64,000 nt of DNA, from the NCBI GenBank assembly GCA_019054805.1, contig JAHQIY010000004.1, positions 2,976,001 through 3,040,000 on the forward strand. The letters run 5' to 3'. Source of the stretch: Brachionus manjavacas. Lineage: Eukaryota > Rotifera > Eurotatoria > Ploima > Brachionidae. Positions within the stretch are counted from its first letter, which is position 1. Each line of letters begins with the position of its first letter. Position numbers and translations under genes: made by a program. Below the pieces are notes generated by a model that had not been told where the DNA came from, searched no databases, and was given only the letters and a program-made list of their open reading frames with translations. Below, piece by piece: positions 22,973 through 34,625 of the stretch.

Positions 22973-25900
22973 CTAAACATGCGTGTCCTTAGCATTAGCA
23001 TTTGCATTTGCATTATTTGAGTGCTCAATTAAGTAATTTGGTACATGTCTGGGCTGTTGATAGGACTCCCTGCTTATTTTACGATCTTCTGGCGCACTTG
23101 GCACCACATTCTGGTTAAGATTCAAATTGAGTCCTTGTTTTTTCTTAAGCAAAGTCGGTGATGTCTTCTGGCCCGATGAATTGGGCGATGCAGTGGACGC
23201 ATTCGACGAACTTGACGAAGGTGATGACATTATTGTCAAGTCATCATTCGACTCGGTGTAATTATTCTTAAAATTTTTCCACAACTCGCTAATAACTTCA
23301 GTTATGATCAAGTCACTGGCGCTGGATGCCAAAATTCTCATTGCAAAAACACCATCGTCCTTTAGGTAATTAAATGTAAACTCTCTCATCAGTCTTTTTT
23401 CTCTTTCCACATCTACAAAATCAAAGTTTGCCAAATCATGGTCAGTTTTTCTCTGCTTTTTCGTTGGTGAATAGTAATTATAAATATCCAAATGGCGTTT
23501 GATGAACCTAAGCTTATCTCCTGGCACCAGTATCTTAAAAGTCCAGTTGAGATAGTCGGCAAAGGAGCACAGGGCCAGGATGCACAGCCAAAACCACATA
23601 AATATGTAGATAACTTCGTTGAACAAATTTATTCGAAGGACACACTGCACGGTCCAGTCATGAGAATTGCCGATTTCTCTGATTTTAAAGTCACAATAGG
23701 TGACTCGGGGAAAATGGCGCAGTTCATTCCATTCTTGACCAGTTAGCAGCATTTCAATGATCTCTATGCCGAAGGCGTGATAGTCGTTGCCAATAAAACG
23801 ATTCAGAAGAAACAGTTGGCTAATAGCATTGGTGAGCCAGAGGGTTTTGACAAACATGTACAAAACAACCAAATAGTTGCCAAGTCTTTTGCCAGTCCAA
23901 AAACACATAGTGCTCAGAGCTATTTTTGAGTGAGAGCAAAATTTAGCACAACACTGGCTGAATCTGGAGCGGGTTCGATCGTGTTTTGGTCGATGGTAGT
24001 TACGGGTACCGTACAAACGTTCATATCTGCTTCGTCTAGCACCAATATATCTTTCTATGTTTCGGGTCAAATATTCCATGATTTTCTCCCTGTCGCCAAA
24101 TTTGTCCACACTCTCATATTTGATGGCAGCGTCGACCAAGTTAACCAGGTCGAGACCGCTGCGAACATTCAAAGTGCGCCATATAATGCGTGGTATGTAG
24201 AACAAGATAGCTTGAAATAGCAGCAAAAACGGCACCCATTGATAGTATCGGATGCGATTTTGGCGTCTCTCTCTTTCCGTCAATGGAAGCTCTTTGTCCA
24301 TTGGAGTGTACCAACTGCCTGCAATCCAACAGTATGAGTCGGCATATTTTTCATAGCTGGCTTTGAATTGAGCCGGTACCCAACAATCTGGTAAAAAAAA
24401 TTTTAAATTCAAATGGATTAAATTTTAAAAACTGAGTTCGGATTTTACTGATTTTATTTATTCAAACATTTTAACAAATTCACTCATTGAATACTAGTTT
24501 TATTTTTAAGTTGACTTATTAAAAGCGTTGTGAAATTTAGTGAAAAATGTAATTTTTATAGCAAAAATAATTTCTTTTCTATGAAAAATTTAAATTAAAG
24601 ATAAAAGAATTTTCTTAGAAATTTCAACATGGCGTAACATCCAATGTTGCCATTTTTTTGACTAAAAAAAATCTTTATATTCTATTTTTAAATCAATCAA
24701 CTCAATAATCAAATTAAATTTACTTTTTATTTTAATTTTTCACAAAAGAAAATATTTTTTGTTAAATTTGTTCTAAATTTTACAGCGTCCATTGTAGAAT
24801 ATTAGTTACTTTGACTTGAAGAAAAAAAAGTAACTTGAAGTCAGATGCATCTTATTTTTTATTTTTTTGCAAAAATAAGGTTCCGATTCATAAACTGTAG
24901 CCTGGCATTTTTTTATTGTAATATTTTTTTTTAACGGATAGTTAAAATTGATACCACAAAATTTCATTAAAATGCAAAAAAAAAATTAATTAACACTAAA
25001 TTAAATTGAAATTCAATATTTTTAACTTATTGACACTTTTTCTTAAAAAATGAAAACTAATTTAAGACAAGGTATCCAAATTTTTCATCATTTCCTCTTA
25101 TATTTTAGAACCCATCAATATTTGAACATTTAAAACCTATTATTTCTTATTTCAATTTATCTATTTTATTTCTATAATTTAATTTTTTAATGTCAAAACC
25201 ATATTCAACACGGAACGCTATAGTGTCACCTCTTCATTTTTTTTCTACTTGATTACTTTTTCTTTTTTAAATTCTGCTAAATCATCAACAAAAATTATTG
25301 TCTGAGTCCAGCCAGCCTTCTTACCGCACAATTGCCTAAAGCTAGCTACTTACAAGTTTTATCGCTTAGAGATTTTTTCACCTCTCTGAGAACAATGTTA
25401 ATCCACTTCTAATCCACAATGGAATGGCTTCTAATTTATCCAAAGACATGAGGCTGATGCAATCAGCCACTTTTATGCCTATTCCAGGTATTTTAACCCA
25501 CACATTTATTTTATCAGTGTAACTATTTTCCCGTAAAGAAAACAACAACTGCTCATAAAAGTTTTTTTTTAATATTAGTTAAACTTTTTATTAATAAAAA
25601 TATTTGGTTTAATTTGAATTGATTTCGTTTATTTATTAAAATAATCTGTTTAAAAAAGGCATTTTTGTTAACGGGAAACTATTCATGCTTAACTTAAATA
25701 TTGTTTAAAAAAGATAATAAGTTATGATATCATTTTGATATAATTTTTCTTCAATTAATTGATATTTTAATTACTTTATTTATCAATCAATGAATTAATT
25801 TTTTTTTCCTAAACCCTTAAATTGGAATTATTTTTTTCAATGTATTCGATTCCAAATGGTTTAATTTTTTGTGTTTGAATTACAAAATGTATCCAATGTT

Positions 25901-27455
25901 GAAATAACATTATAAAAGTGCGATGTTTCAAATTATTTTTTCAGTCTCAAATAAAAAAATAATTTTAAGTTTATATTGCAAGCATTTTCATATTTGAAAT
26001 TAAACTCTTTAGTGGAATAGAATTGAGTTTAATTTTTTTTTTAAATCTGAAAAAAATATTGGAAATTATTTTTTAATTTTTTAATTTTTAAATAATTCAT
26101 TTATTTATTTTTTCCCGAGCAAATGCTCATTCAGACTAGAAACATATGAAAAAACTAAAAATATAGTTAAATAATATAAAATTAAATAAATGAGAATAAA
26201 AATGATCATTAAAAAGAAAAAAAATAGATAAATAATTCATTTTGATTAAATTTTATATTCAATCATTAAAAAACTGGATATAGTCGGTTAGGTGAACCTA
26301 AGTTCACTTATTATCCGAAAAATTTTTGTTCTCAAAAAATTTTAAATGTGCAATTTAATTGCATTGCAGTTTACTCAGTTTTTTAACTTTTAAAGCTTTC
26401 AAATTTCAATTTAAAATTATTGCAAATATGCAATGTAATTAAATTGCGCATTTAAAATTTTTGAGCAAAAAGAGCAAATTGAAAATTGAACAAAAATTTT
26501 ACTTTGCCAAGAAATTGAACAAATCTCAAAATTTAATTTAATTCTCGAAACTGATATAAAAATTAGTTAATAGTGTTTTAGGTTTTTTTTTTTGAAGGAG
26601 CTTAAGCAATAGCATTTGCTATGATCTGGTTGACTTGGTATTACTCTTTTCATAATCCCAAATAGTTAATAAAATAAAATAATTTAATAGTTCATAAAAC
26701 CTGAGAACAAGTTACAGGTGAACCATAGTTTACCTAACGGACTACACACGAAAATTTTGTTTTCTTCTTATAAAATTTGGACATAAGTAATAATTTACTT
26801 TCGTTTGGTGTTTTTTAACAACAGAGCGTAGATAGTTTTTTAAATTATAAGAATCATCATATCACAAACCTAAAGTCAAAATTCTTAAAAAAACACCAAG
26901 TTTTTCATGTTTGCAATATTAACTTAAAATAATTTATTATTTGAAACTGAAAAAAATATTTGAAACATCGAACTTTTTCAATGTTATTTCAACATTGGAT
27001 ACATTTTGTAATTCAAACACAAAATAATTAATTTTTTTCTAGAAAAAAATTATTAAAAGATTAGTTTGTTTAAAAAAAAATTATTTGTTTCCTAAATTTT
27101 TTTTCTCTTTATTCGGTATGAGGTCCAAAAACTAGATAAATTCAGACCCAACTGAACTTGGTCTAGAATTAATAATAATCAATTAATAATAATTAATAAT
27201 TAAGAAATTTTTCCAAAATAAATAATCAATATTTTAAAGCCTAATTTTTTCTTTTAATAAATTTGTAAAAATAACTATTTTAATGAACTTACCTATGGGA
27301 TCGCCTGCATATTGTTTAGTAGTAACAATTATAGCAAACAAAACACAAATAGCAACGGTGTATCGGTGAGATAGCCGATCGACATGAGAATCATCGTCTC
27401 TAACAGCCCGCAAATGCGATGCACTAATGCAAGTCAACGATCTAATTAAATCCAT
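22973..27455 (-). CDS. Innexin 1, two coding exons
   Basis: Innexins are four-pass membrane proteins that assemble into gap-junction channels or hemichannels. Exon 1 is 27455-27293 (54 codons plus one base), exon 2 is 24387-22973; the intron 24388-27292 has GTAAGT and TTTACCAG ends and splits the Asp codon of GDPIDCW. The product is about 525 aa. Visible features are VRDDDSHVDRLSHRYT (from 18), TM1 (about 32-49), GDPID with Cys56 and Cys74 in loop 1, the hallmark YYQW at 102-105 leading into TM2, TM3 (about 226-249), Cys286 and Cys303 in loop 2, FNEVIY then TM4 (about 313-334). The tail is Ser/Asn-rich and ends THV, a possible PDZ ligand. The start is the first ATG of the conserved N-terminus. 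Innexin 2 lies upstream on the same strand. The intron holds a TIR-1 element and an OGG1 relic. Confidence 0.96.
25235..25500 (-). pseudogene. OGG1 (8-oxoguanine DNA glycosylase) relic in innexin 1 intron
   Basis: OGG1 removes oxidised guanine from DNA. On the minus strand three frames in order give the family's C-terminal core: KIPGIGIKVADCISLMSLDK then LEAIP (about 25495-25421), WINIVLREVKKSLSDKTCK (about 25408-25352), and AGWTQTIIFVDDLAEF (about 25322-25270). The first block is the helix-hairpin-helix with the catalytic Lys in GIGIKVADC; a following VD corresponds to the catalytic Asp; AGW.Q near the end is characteristic of OGG1. Stops and at least two frame changes interrupt it, and the N-terminal domain is missing, so it is dead. 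It lies in the same orientation as the surrounding innexin gene. No intron is visible within the short match, so a processed copy cannot be separated from a genomic fragment. Confidence 0.75.
25858..27030. mobile_element. TIR-1 element inside innexin 1 intron, about 1.17 kb
   Basis: The left end is GGTTTAATTTTTTGTGTTTG, followed by ACAAAATGTATCCAATGTTG; the right end is the inverted equivalent, ending CAAACACAAAATAATTAA. The interior is in the opposite orientation to the copy at 39304-40338: it contains GATCTGGTTGACTTGGTATT and AGAGCGTAGATAGTTTTTT. A LINE-like hairpin tail lies inside on the minus strand (26080-26130: GAGC-ATTT-GCTC), and a separate palindrome is at 26331-26465. No coding sequence. 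Confidence 0.8.
26331..26465. repeat. 135-bp palindrome nested in TIR-1 copy
   Basis: CTCAAAAAATTTTAAATGTG with CAATTTAATTGCATTGCA is matched about 55 bases later by GCAATGTAATTAAATTGCGC with ATTTAAAATTTTTGAG. Arms of about 40 bp with few mismatches. The other TIR-1 copies lack it, so it is probably a small nested insertion. Confidence 0.65.
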
Positions 27456-27552
27456 TTAGCTATTAATAAAATTTGGTCTGGTATTCAGCTAAACTTTCAT
27501 TTCATATCCATTTGGTAGAGTATTTTATCAACTTCTTTTTGGTTTAGTATCT
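27456..27552 (-). promoter_or_regulatory. Innexin 1 5' UTR with upstream splice acceptor
   Basis: On the minus strand a long T tract ends in TAG at 27551-27553, giving a strong acceptor 95 nt before the ATG. It may end a 5' UTR intron or receive a trans-spliced leader. Innexin 2 has the same arrangement at the same distance. The matching donor was not identified. Confidence 0.5.
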
Positions 27553-27553
27553 A

Positions 27554-28372
27554 AAAAAAAACAAAAAATAGTTTATGCAACAGTGCCATGCTGTACCCAA
27601 GCTAAGAATCTTATAAAATTTATTTATCAAGCTAACTGTCTGCTTTCGGTTCTATTTCCGACTGGCAGTGTCCTTAAGGGATTAAGCGGACACGAATTAT
27701 TTTCAGTGCTTCTTCTAACAAGTTGGCATTTAATGATATTAAAAACCGATGTCATTCGATTCTAATTTAGCTCAATATTCTCGGCGGAAGCCATTTTAGT
27801 AAATTCAACTAAAAACTGCTGCTCAAATCTTAGATTAATGCAAGACATTTAGATCAAAGTCTGGTATATAGATAAGATCTTTGTAGCCAAATTTAGGTAA
27901 ACAAACTTTTGGCATGTTTATTTGCCGTTCTTGTTTAACAAATTAAAGCTAGTCTTGGCTTAGACTGATAAGTAATTAATTCAATTTGAGCGCTTGAGCT
28001 GATTCTGTATCCTTAAGGCCTGATAGCTCTTAAGCATCTTAATTAAAAGCTTATTTAAGGCTTTAATTAAGTGGATTAAATTGATGGTCTTTTTCAAAGT
28101 CTCTTATCTCTGAATAGAATTATTAATCGCCTTTTTTTTCATTTACTGTAGATGACCCCGCTGGAGAAATCACTTTCTTTAAAAAAGAAAAATATTTTTT
28201 TGTTTATTCTTTATCAGTTCAAATTATTGAAAAATCTTGAAATGCAAAAATTAATTAAAAATTAGAAAAATATTTCAAGCAATATGTCAATTTTTGAATT
28301 AATAAAATAAATCAATTTAAAAAGACCATTTAAGGGTTATAAAGTATATCAGAGTCTTTTTTCTCTCGATCT
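27554..28372. other. Upstream region of innexin 1, less AT-rich
   Basis: No gene accepted. The stretch at about 27580-28080 is richer in G and C than most of the window and has short non-repetitive words. It may contain the innexin 1 promoter, but no element can be named. The open frame at 27583-27765 on the plus strand has no family features. Confidence 0.35.
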
Positions 28373-28374
28373 TA

Positions 28375-28884
28375 AGGTTCGCACAGGTCAAAACTACAGC
28401 ACTATCTGAATTCGACTTTTTCGACCAAAATTCTTATTCTGCATATATGGAAATCTGGGAAAGCCAATTTTTTAGGGGGGATTAAAAAACTAATTTTTTA
28501 GGCTACACCCTCTCAAAGATTATCACCAAAATTATTTGTTTGATCCTTTTAGTTTTAATAATATAATTATTTTGAAGAAATACATAATTATTAGTATACA
28601 GATTCGTTAAGCTCTTTCAAAGCTACTAAATGGTGTATTCATTTGATTAGAAAAATAAAGTTTCGACCATCAAAATTGACCGAAGACGAAAACTTTTGAA
28701 GTTTTTCAATACTTTTGTATCTCGTCCTTGGTCACCCCTTAATTCAAATTTTGGACAAAGCTTTTTTAATTTTTGACTTTTATGTCCATATATTTTGGCT
28801 AAAATTGGATTTAATTAAAAATTTAATTAAAAATTTTCAATAATCAAATTCAAATAGTGCTGTAGTTTTGACACTCGCGAACCT
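28375..28884. mobile_element. TA-flanked MITE, 510 bp, about 43-bp TIRs
   Basis: The left end reads AGGTTCGCACAGGTCAAAAC then TACAGCACTATCTGAATT; the right end inverted reads AGGTTCGCGAGTGTCAAAAC then TACAGCACTATTTGAATT. Both ends are flanked by TA (28373-28374, 28885-28886). It is a well-preserved non-autonomous DNA transposon, probably moved by a Tc1/mariner-type transposase. No ORF inside. Confidence 0.82.
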
Positions 28885-28889
28885 TATAA

Positions 28890-29784
28890 ATTAGCAAAAC
28901 CTTTTGAAATTTTAGTGGAAAAATTAAAAAAAAAGAAGATTGAGAAGGTGAGTTTATTAGTCAAATTTTATTTATTTTTAGTTTTTAACTCACCATATTG
29001 ATTACGATTGAAATAACTAATAGTATTAATAATGATATTCAATAAGTCATGGTTTTAAAACTAAATATATTAGACAAGATAAATTGGGTAAAAAAATAAA
29101 AGAAATCCAAGTTTTTATCAATATTTTTAAAAGGGTATTGTAAATTTAAGAATAAAAAAATAAAAAAAATGTACGCACATTATAATGCATGGAAATTATA
29201 TTGCGAAGTATTTACCAGAGGCTGACACAATCTACCGAAAAATTTTTATATTTTTAGAAAAAAAGATGTTTTTTCATATTTTTATAGCTTTAAAAGTTTA
29301 ATGACATTTATGATACATTTTAGAAGACTGCAAATAAAAAAATTTGAATAATAACAATCATGGCTCCATCAACTTAAATAATTGTTTTTACATTGTTTTT
29401 AAGTCAAAGTTATGACTTGACTTAAGACTTGTGACTTAAAAACAAGTTTGAAACTAACGCAATTTATTAATATACACTTTTAATTTTTTAATATGTTCAA
29501 TTAGCCCTTAAATTAATTTTCAAAATTTTCTTTTCATTATTTGAATCAATTTTTAATTGCTTATAAAATTTTCTAATATTATCAAATAAATTTGCAAAAT
29601 AGTCTAAAATTAAAAAAATAATAACTTTTTTTTAAATATTAAGATCCTAGTTTTTGGGTCAATCATAGATAATAGACACTAAACTTACATTGTTTTTCAA
29701 TCAAAAATTTTTTTGAATATCTACATTTTTTGTTCAATTTATAATGATAATGTCTTATTTAAAATACATTAAATATTATAATTG
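28890..29784. other. AT-rich DNA with one MITE fragment
   Basis: No gene. A hAT-like MITE fragment at about 29390-29450 (TTTTTAAGTCAAAGTTATGA ... GACTTAAAAACAAG) is the only recognisable feature. Confidence 0.45.
29390..29450. mobile_element. hAT-like palindromic MITE, short copy
   Basis: CATTGTTTTTAAGTCAAAG at one end and CTTGTGACTTAAAAACAAG near the other match the palindromic family at 21719-21808; the left terminus has lost a few bases and no duplication is visible. Confidence 0.6.
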
Positions 29785-30070
29785 TCCCTATTCTATCCTA
29801 ATGGATAATGGGGAGGCCCTCATCTCCTTTTCAAGTACCTTTTCGAGCAATGGCTTTGATCTGACACAGAGGCTAATGCATCGAGTTGATCATCTACACC
29901 GCAATTATTACCCAGTCGAAACTGGTGCCCCTATTTTTATGATGAAAGAGGCTTAAACATTCGCCACGTATCGCAGACATATATTTAAGATTTTTCACCC
30001 TCAGCAGATTTTGAACCTTCGATCCTCTGCTTGCATGACTAACACGCATACCATTCGGCTTTACGGGCTC
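29785..30070 (-). mobile_element. tRNA-derived SINE-like element
   Basis: The head (about 30066-29990, minus strand) is tRNA-like: an A-box-like AAAGCCGAATGG, a stem-loop with a CAT anticodon-position triplet preceded by T, and a B box GGTTCAAAATC. The acceptor stem does not pair properly, so it is not a working tRNA gene. A body of about 200 bases without coding follows, reaching a block (GAGGGCCTCCCCATTATCC) that recurs at 35735-35797. Internal RNA polymerase III promoter boxes plus a shared non-tRNA 3' part define a SINE. The open frame on the plus strand across it is a shadow. Confidence 0.65.
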
Positions 30071-33000
30071 TACATTAAATATTACTCAAAGTATTTGTCT
30101 TTTTTTGGAATAATTAATTTAAAAAAATGGAAATTTGATTTAAATACTTAAACTTTTGATTATTTTACTTGAAGAATAATATATTCACTAAATTTTCCCT
30201 GAAAATATAATAAAATATTAATTGCAGAAAAAATTTAAATTGAGTTGATTTAGAGTCATGTTATGTAACTCAAAGTCCTGTCAGACTTGACTTTTTATTT
30301 TTGGCTTGATTCTAAGCAAAAAGCTTAATTTCAAATTTTGATTTAATTTTAACTACAATTTTTGTTCCCAATCAGTTTAAAAAATTTGGGTGGTTTTTTA
30401 ACGAGAGGATGAAATTTTCTGACAGCATATTCAGTACTAATGAATATAAGTATTTTAAAACTAATTGTTGAATTTTCCTTGGAATAATAACTTTTGGTAA
30501 AAACAAGAAGCTTAACACACAGAAACTTTCCTAGTCTCATGTGATGCATTGAAGGTTAATTGTGTACCAGAATCATATTAAAGATATATCTTAAATCATG
30601 AAACTTTGTGTAATTTATTTTATTTTAAAAGAAAAAATTTGATTTATTAAAAATCTTTAAAATTAAGAGCTAAAAAAATAAGTTACGGTTTTGCTGATTT
30701 TGATGCCATAGTTCCATCTTCTTATTTTCGCACTTTTATATTTGATTTTTGAAAAAAAATTTTTATCGAAAAATTAAAGTTCGAAATTTTTAAATTAAAA
30801 TCATATAACTATAACTTATCTCTTTTTTTTAAATTCACAGAAAGATACTTTTTAAATGATAATTTTTCTCCTTAAAACAATCGAAAAATTATTATTTAAT
30901 TTAGATTTTTAAGCTACTTTGTTAGAACAGAAAAAATCAGACCATTAGATAAGCACACTAAAATGTAAAAACGATTTTAATTTCTTAATAATTAAAGCTT
31001 TAAAAATAAAAATTTTGTAATCTAAATCATTTTTTATTTTGAACCATTTCATTTCTTCTTTAAAGAAAAGCAATTAAAATGATAAAGTTAGATCAAATCT
31101 TAAAAAAGAAAAATCTATATACTGTCTTTAATTGATTATATCAAACTTATAGAAATGAGCAGAATTTGTGATTTTCTTGGAAAGAAACAATCGTTTCTCA
31201 ATAATCTATTCTAATTCATAAATTTGCTTATTACCAACACCACTTGAAAGCAATTCAAAATAATTAATTTACTAAGCTAATAGTTTCCTTTTTGTAAATA
31301 GTAAAAAAACTAAGAAATTTGCAAAATTAATTATTTAAAGTTGTATTCGACTTGGACAAAAATCAAAATTAAAAATATTAATTATTTTAATTGTAAAATT
31401 TCGTGATAAAGACGCTCAATTAATAATTAAAAAAGTGTTTAGCAAAGAAATATATCTGACTAGACTTGTCATAAAATTAAGTCCCTCGCAAAATATTGCT
31501 TTAGAATTACAAAAAATATAGTCAAGTGAACGGCGCATTTATCCAAAACTTTTAATTTTATTTTAATCAATAAATCATTCGAATTAAGGTAACCAAATAG
31601 AAATAAATAAATCTCTCATAGCTCTCGGAAATTATGATTCACTATTCTCTTGTTATTTATCGATTTCAAAATTCCCAAGTTTTTTTATTATTGACAAACA
31701 AAAATTCCAATACCCAGTTAGTACATAAAAAATATAATTTCAGAGAATTTCCTATTTAGAAATCTATAATTTCCGCAAACTCGATCATTGAAATTTACAT
31801 GAACACGATTGTGGTGACACAAGGATAAACAAGAGATTGAAATCAATCATGCTTGATTCACTTAAAGCCTCATTATACACAACAAACACTTCCTTTTAGA
31901 TGAAGATTTGTTCAGAAAAAAACATATATTTTTTCTTTGAAAATAATAAAAGTTAAACTCTAATTTTGTGATTATAGAGTTTGATCAGTTTTCACGCGCT
32001 CGATCTGCGTCGAGTTTATAATTAATTTTTCAAGTAGGCTCAAATTTAAAGCCAGCATGAGTTTTCTCCTTTTACTAATTAAAGGCCAGCACTCGAAACC
32101 TTGCCTCTAAAAGCTGTTAATTAGCTTAATAGCCTTGATACCAGAGGACTTTACTCCTCTTCTTTTTTATAAAAAAAACAAAGAAAAAATTAAAAATTTT
32201 ATTTACAATTTACATTCAAAGTTGTTGGTATTTTGTTTAAATATTAAATTAACATTTGAAAATAATTTGCTAAAAATTATAATCAGTTCTGAATGAGAAA
32301 ATTATCTGTTTGAATAAGCTGATTAAATGTTGAATGCGTGGCGGATCATTTTAATCTTTTTAATTAAATTTTAATCAATATTCCTTTAAAATCATTTTTT
32401 AAATTAGATGGTTAAAATTACCACGTCACATCACAGTAGGATATTTTCTTTGCAAGGCTTGAATAAAATAAATTATTAGATTTTATAAGTTAATTTTTTT
32501 TTTTAATTGTACATCTTAAAAAGATAAGTTATTTAACAAACTCTACTCTACATCAATGGTTATTTTTGTAAAGACCCAAAAAAAACCTGCCTGTAAAATT
32601 AATCTTGATTTTTGAAAATTATTTTGGAATAAATTTAAACTTCATTTTCGGAATGCAGATTTTTTATTATTTATAATTTTGCCACTGGATAATTCATTAG
32701 GAAAAATTATAGATTTTAAAATTAATATAATCAATTATGTCTTGGATAGAAATGCTTAATGAAATTAGAAAAACTTTGATAAAAAAGGATAAAAAGGAAA
32801 CTTAAATTTTTATCTCTTCAATCTTAAAATTTATTTGTTCTAAAATTTTTCGATTTAATCATTCATTTGGCTATTTTTTAACTCTAAATTTTTAAGTTAA
32901 AATTAAATGATGAATAAATATAAGTCATATTTTAATGTTGGTAGAAATATTTCATCTATTAGCAATTAAAGTGAAAAAAAATTTGACTATCAGAACTGGA

Positions 33001-34330
33001 TCAGATAGTAAAAAACAAAATAAAATCAAAACAAAATGCCGAGACAAGAAGTTAGTTATCACAATTGCTGAAATAACCGAGATAAAAAAATGAATAAAAT
33101 AATTGCTAAAAAGAATTTATAAAAAAAATTAAATTAGTTCTAAATATCAAGAATTATTATGAAAATTAAATTGAATGAAAAAAAAAATTTGATTAATAGA
33201 TATTATTTAAAAATATTTTTGTGTCTTTTTGATGAATTTCTAAAGCGAATTTCGAAGATATTGAAACTAAATAAAAAATTTGCTAAAGACTAAAAGGTGT
33301 TTTAGGAATTAAAATAAAATCCGGAAAAAAATCCGTGTTTTAAATATTAAATCCGATTCGGATACGAATTTTGGGAGATTAATGAAATAAATCAAATATT
33401 AGAAATATTCAAAATTAATGAAAACTAATCAATATAAAATCACTGTTAATTTTATTGGAAATCTTCTGACGCACATTTTAATTTTACATTGAATATTAAA
33501 ATGGATAATTATTTGTTTATCAGTATGTTGATGAAAAAATGACAAGTCCTTTTTCTCTGAGCTCCCCCTTGAACGCAAATTCAAAATAATTAAGTTTTCA
33601 ACTATTGTTTTTGAGTATAGAAATTTTGTTTATTGATAAGTATTATTTTGTTTAATTCTAGAATAAAAATCAAAACTTCAAGACTATTTAAAAATATAAA
33701 GATAGTTTTATTTATTGTTAATTATTTTTTATTTTAATAAACTGGTTAAAATTAAAATATTTAAATAACACTATCCATGAATTAGGGTCTTTGTAACATG
33801 AATTTTTTAAAAGAATTATTCTACTCATCGTTTCATGGACCATTCGTGCCTAATCAAAAATAATATAAAATTTGACTAATCTAATTAGGCTATCTCCTAG
33901 TAAATTTAAAAACAAAAAAATCAGCCAAAAAAACAAGCGTAAACGAACGCCGAAGATGGACAAAATATGTGTAAATTTTACGAAAAATTCTAATCATTAA
34001 TTTTATTGCGTCTAATCTTATTCTAAGTTCATTTTTTTTTTATTTAAAGTCATTTTTTATTTTTTTTTTATTAATAGGTAAGAATTTAAGGATTTAAAAA
34101 TATTTTTAATAAAAAAAATAAAAATTGATTTAATTAAATTAACAAGAAACTAAATTTGAAAAATTTGAAATTTTTTCAATTAGAATTAAATGAATAATAT
34201 GATTACAATTTTCAGGGTCAGATTAAAATTTCGACTTAAAGAATAGTTAGAGAAAAAACACTAATTTTTAAACTTTTGAATAAGAGAAATTGGTCAAATT
34301 AAATAATCTATATTATTTTCTAAAAACAAT
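30071..34330. other. Long AT-rich intergenic region
   Basis: No gene recognised. A stretch at 31780-32160 is less AT-rich (GCGCTCGATCTGCGTCGAG and neighbours) and could be regulatory. A fragment at 33772-33815 (CCATGAATTAGGGTCTTTGT) resembles the CCCTTGC-family MITE. A MITE-like AGTC/GACT stretch is at about 30240-30310. Confidence 0.35.
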
Positions 34331-34334
34331 CTTC

Positions 34335-34625
34335 TGATTTTCGACTCATAAATTGGCAATGTGAAATCTTTGTACAAAAAAAAATTTATGATTTTTTTAA
34401 TAGAAAATTTTTTCTAAAAAAGTAAAATGTTGCACTAATTTGTACAGGCAAATTTATCTCTGCATTTTAATCAAATGTTTTTTGATGGTGTGCATTTTAC
34501 AGAAAATTGCAGAGTTTCTGTAAAACGTAGGATTCGTATGTACAAATTAGTACAACAATAACTTTTTTTCAAAAATTTTTCTATAAAAAAAAAAATTCAA
34601 AATTTTAAACTTTTAGAGCCATTTT
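34335..34625. mobile_element. Palindromic MITE related to the MULE-like family
   Basis: The arms TAAAATGTTGCACTAATTTG and, inverted, TTATTGTTGTACTAATTTG lie about 130 bases apart and extend outward through TTTTTCTATAGAAAA-like sequence. The centre forms the hairpin TTTTACAGAAA/TTTCTGTAAAA and contains, inverted, ACTCTGCAATTTTCTGTA, which matches the core of the element at 19598-19953. Outer limits are uncertain. Confidence 0.5.

Noticed and set aside
23492-24220. Plus-strand open frames opposite innexin 1 exon 2
   Set aside because: They are antisense shadows of the strongly conserved innexin coding sequence.
27583-27765. 60-codon ORF divergent from innexin 1
   Set aside because: It overlaps the likely 5' region of innexin 1 and has no recognisable domain; probably chance in a less AT-rich patch.
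29744-29956. 70-codon plus-strand open frame
   Set aside because: It lies across the antisense strand of the SINE-like element and has no independent support.
29990-30066. Functional tRNA gene (minus strand, CAT anticodon position)
   Set aside because: A and B boxes are recognisable, but the acceptor stem does not pair and the D region is irregular; it fits a SINE head better.
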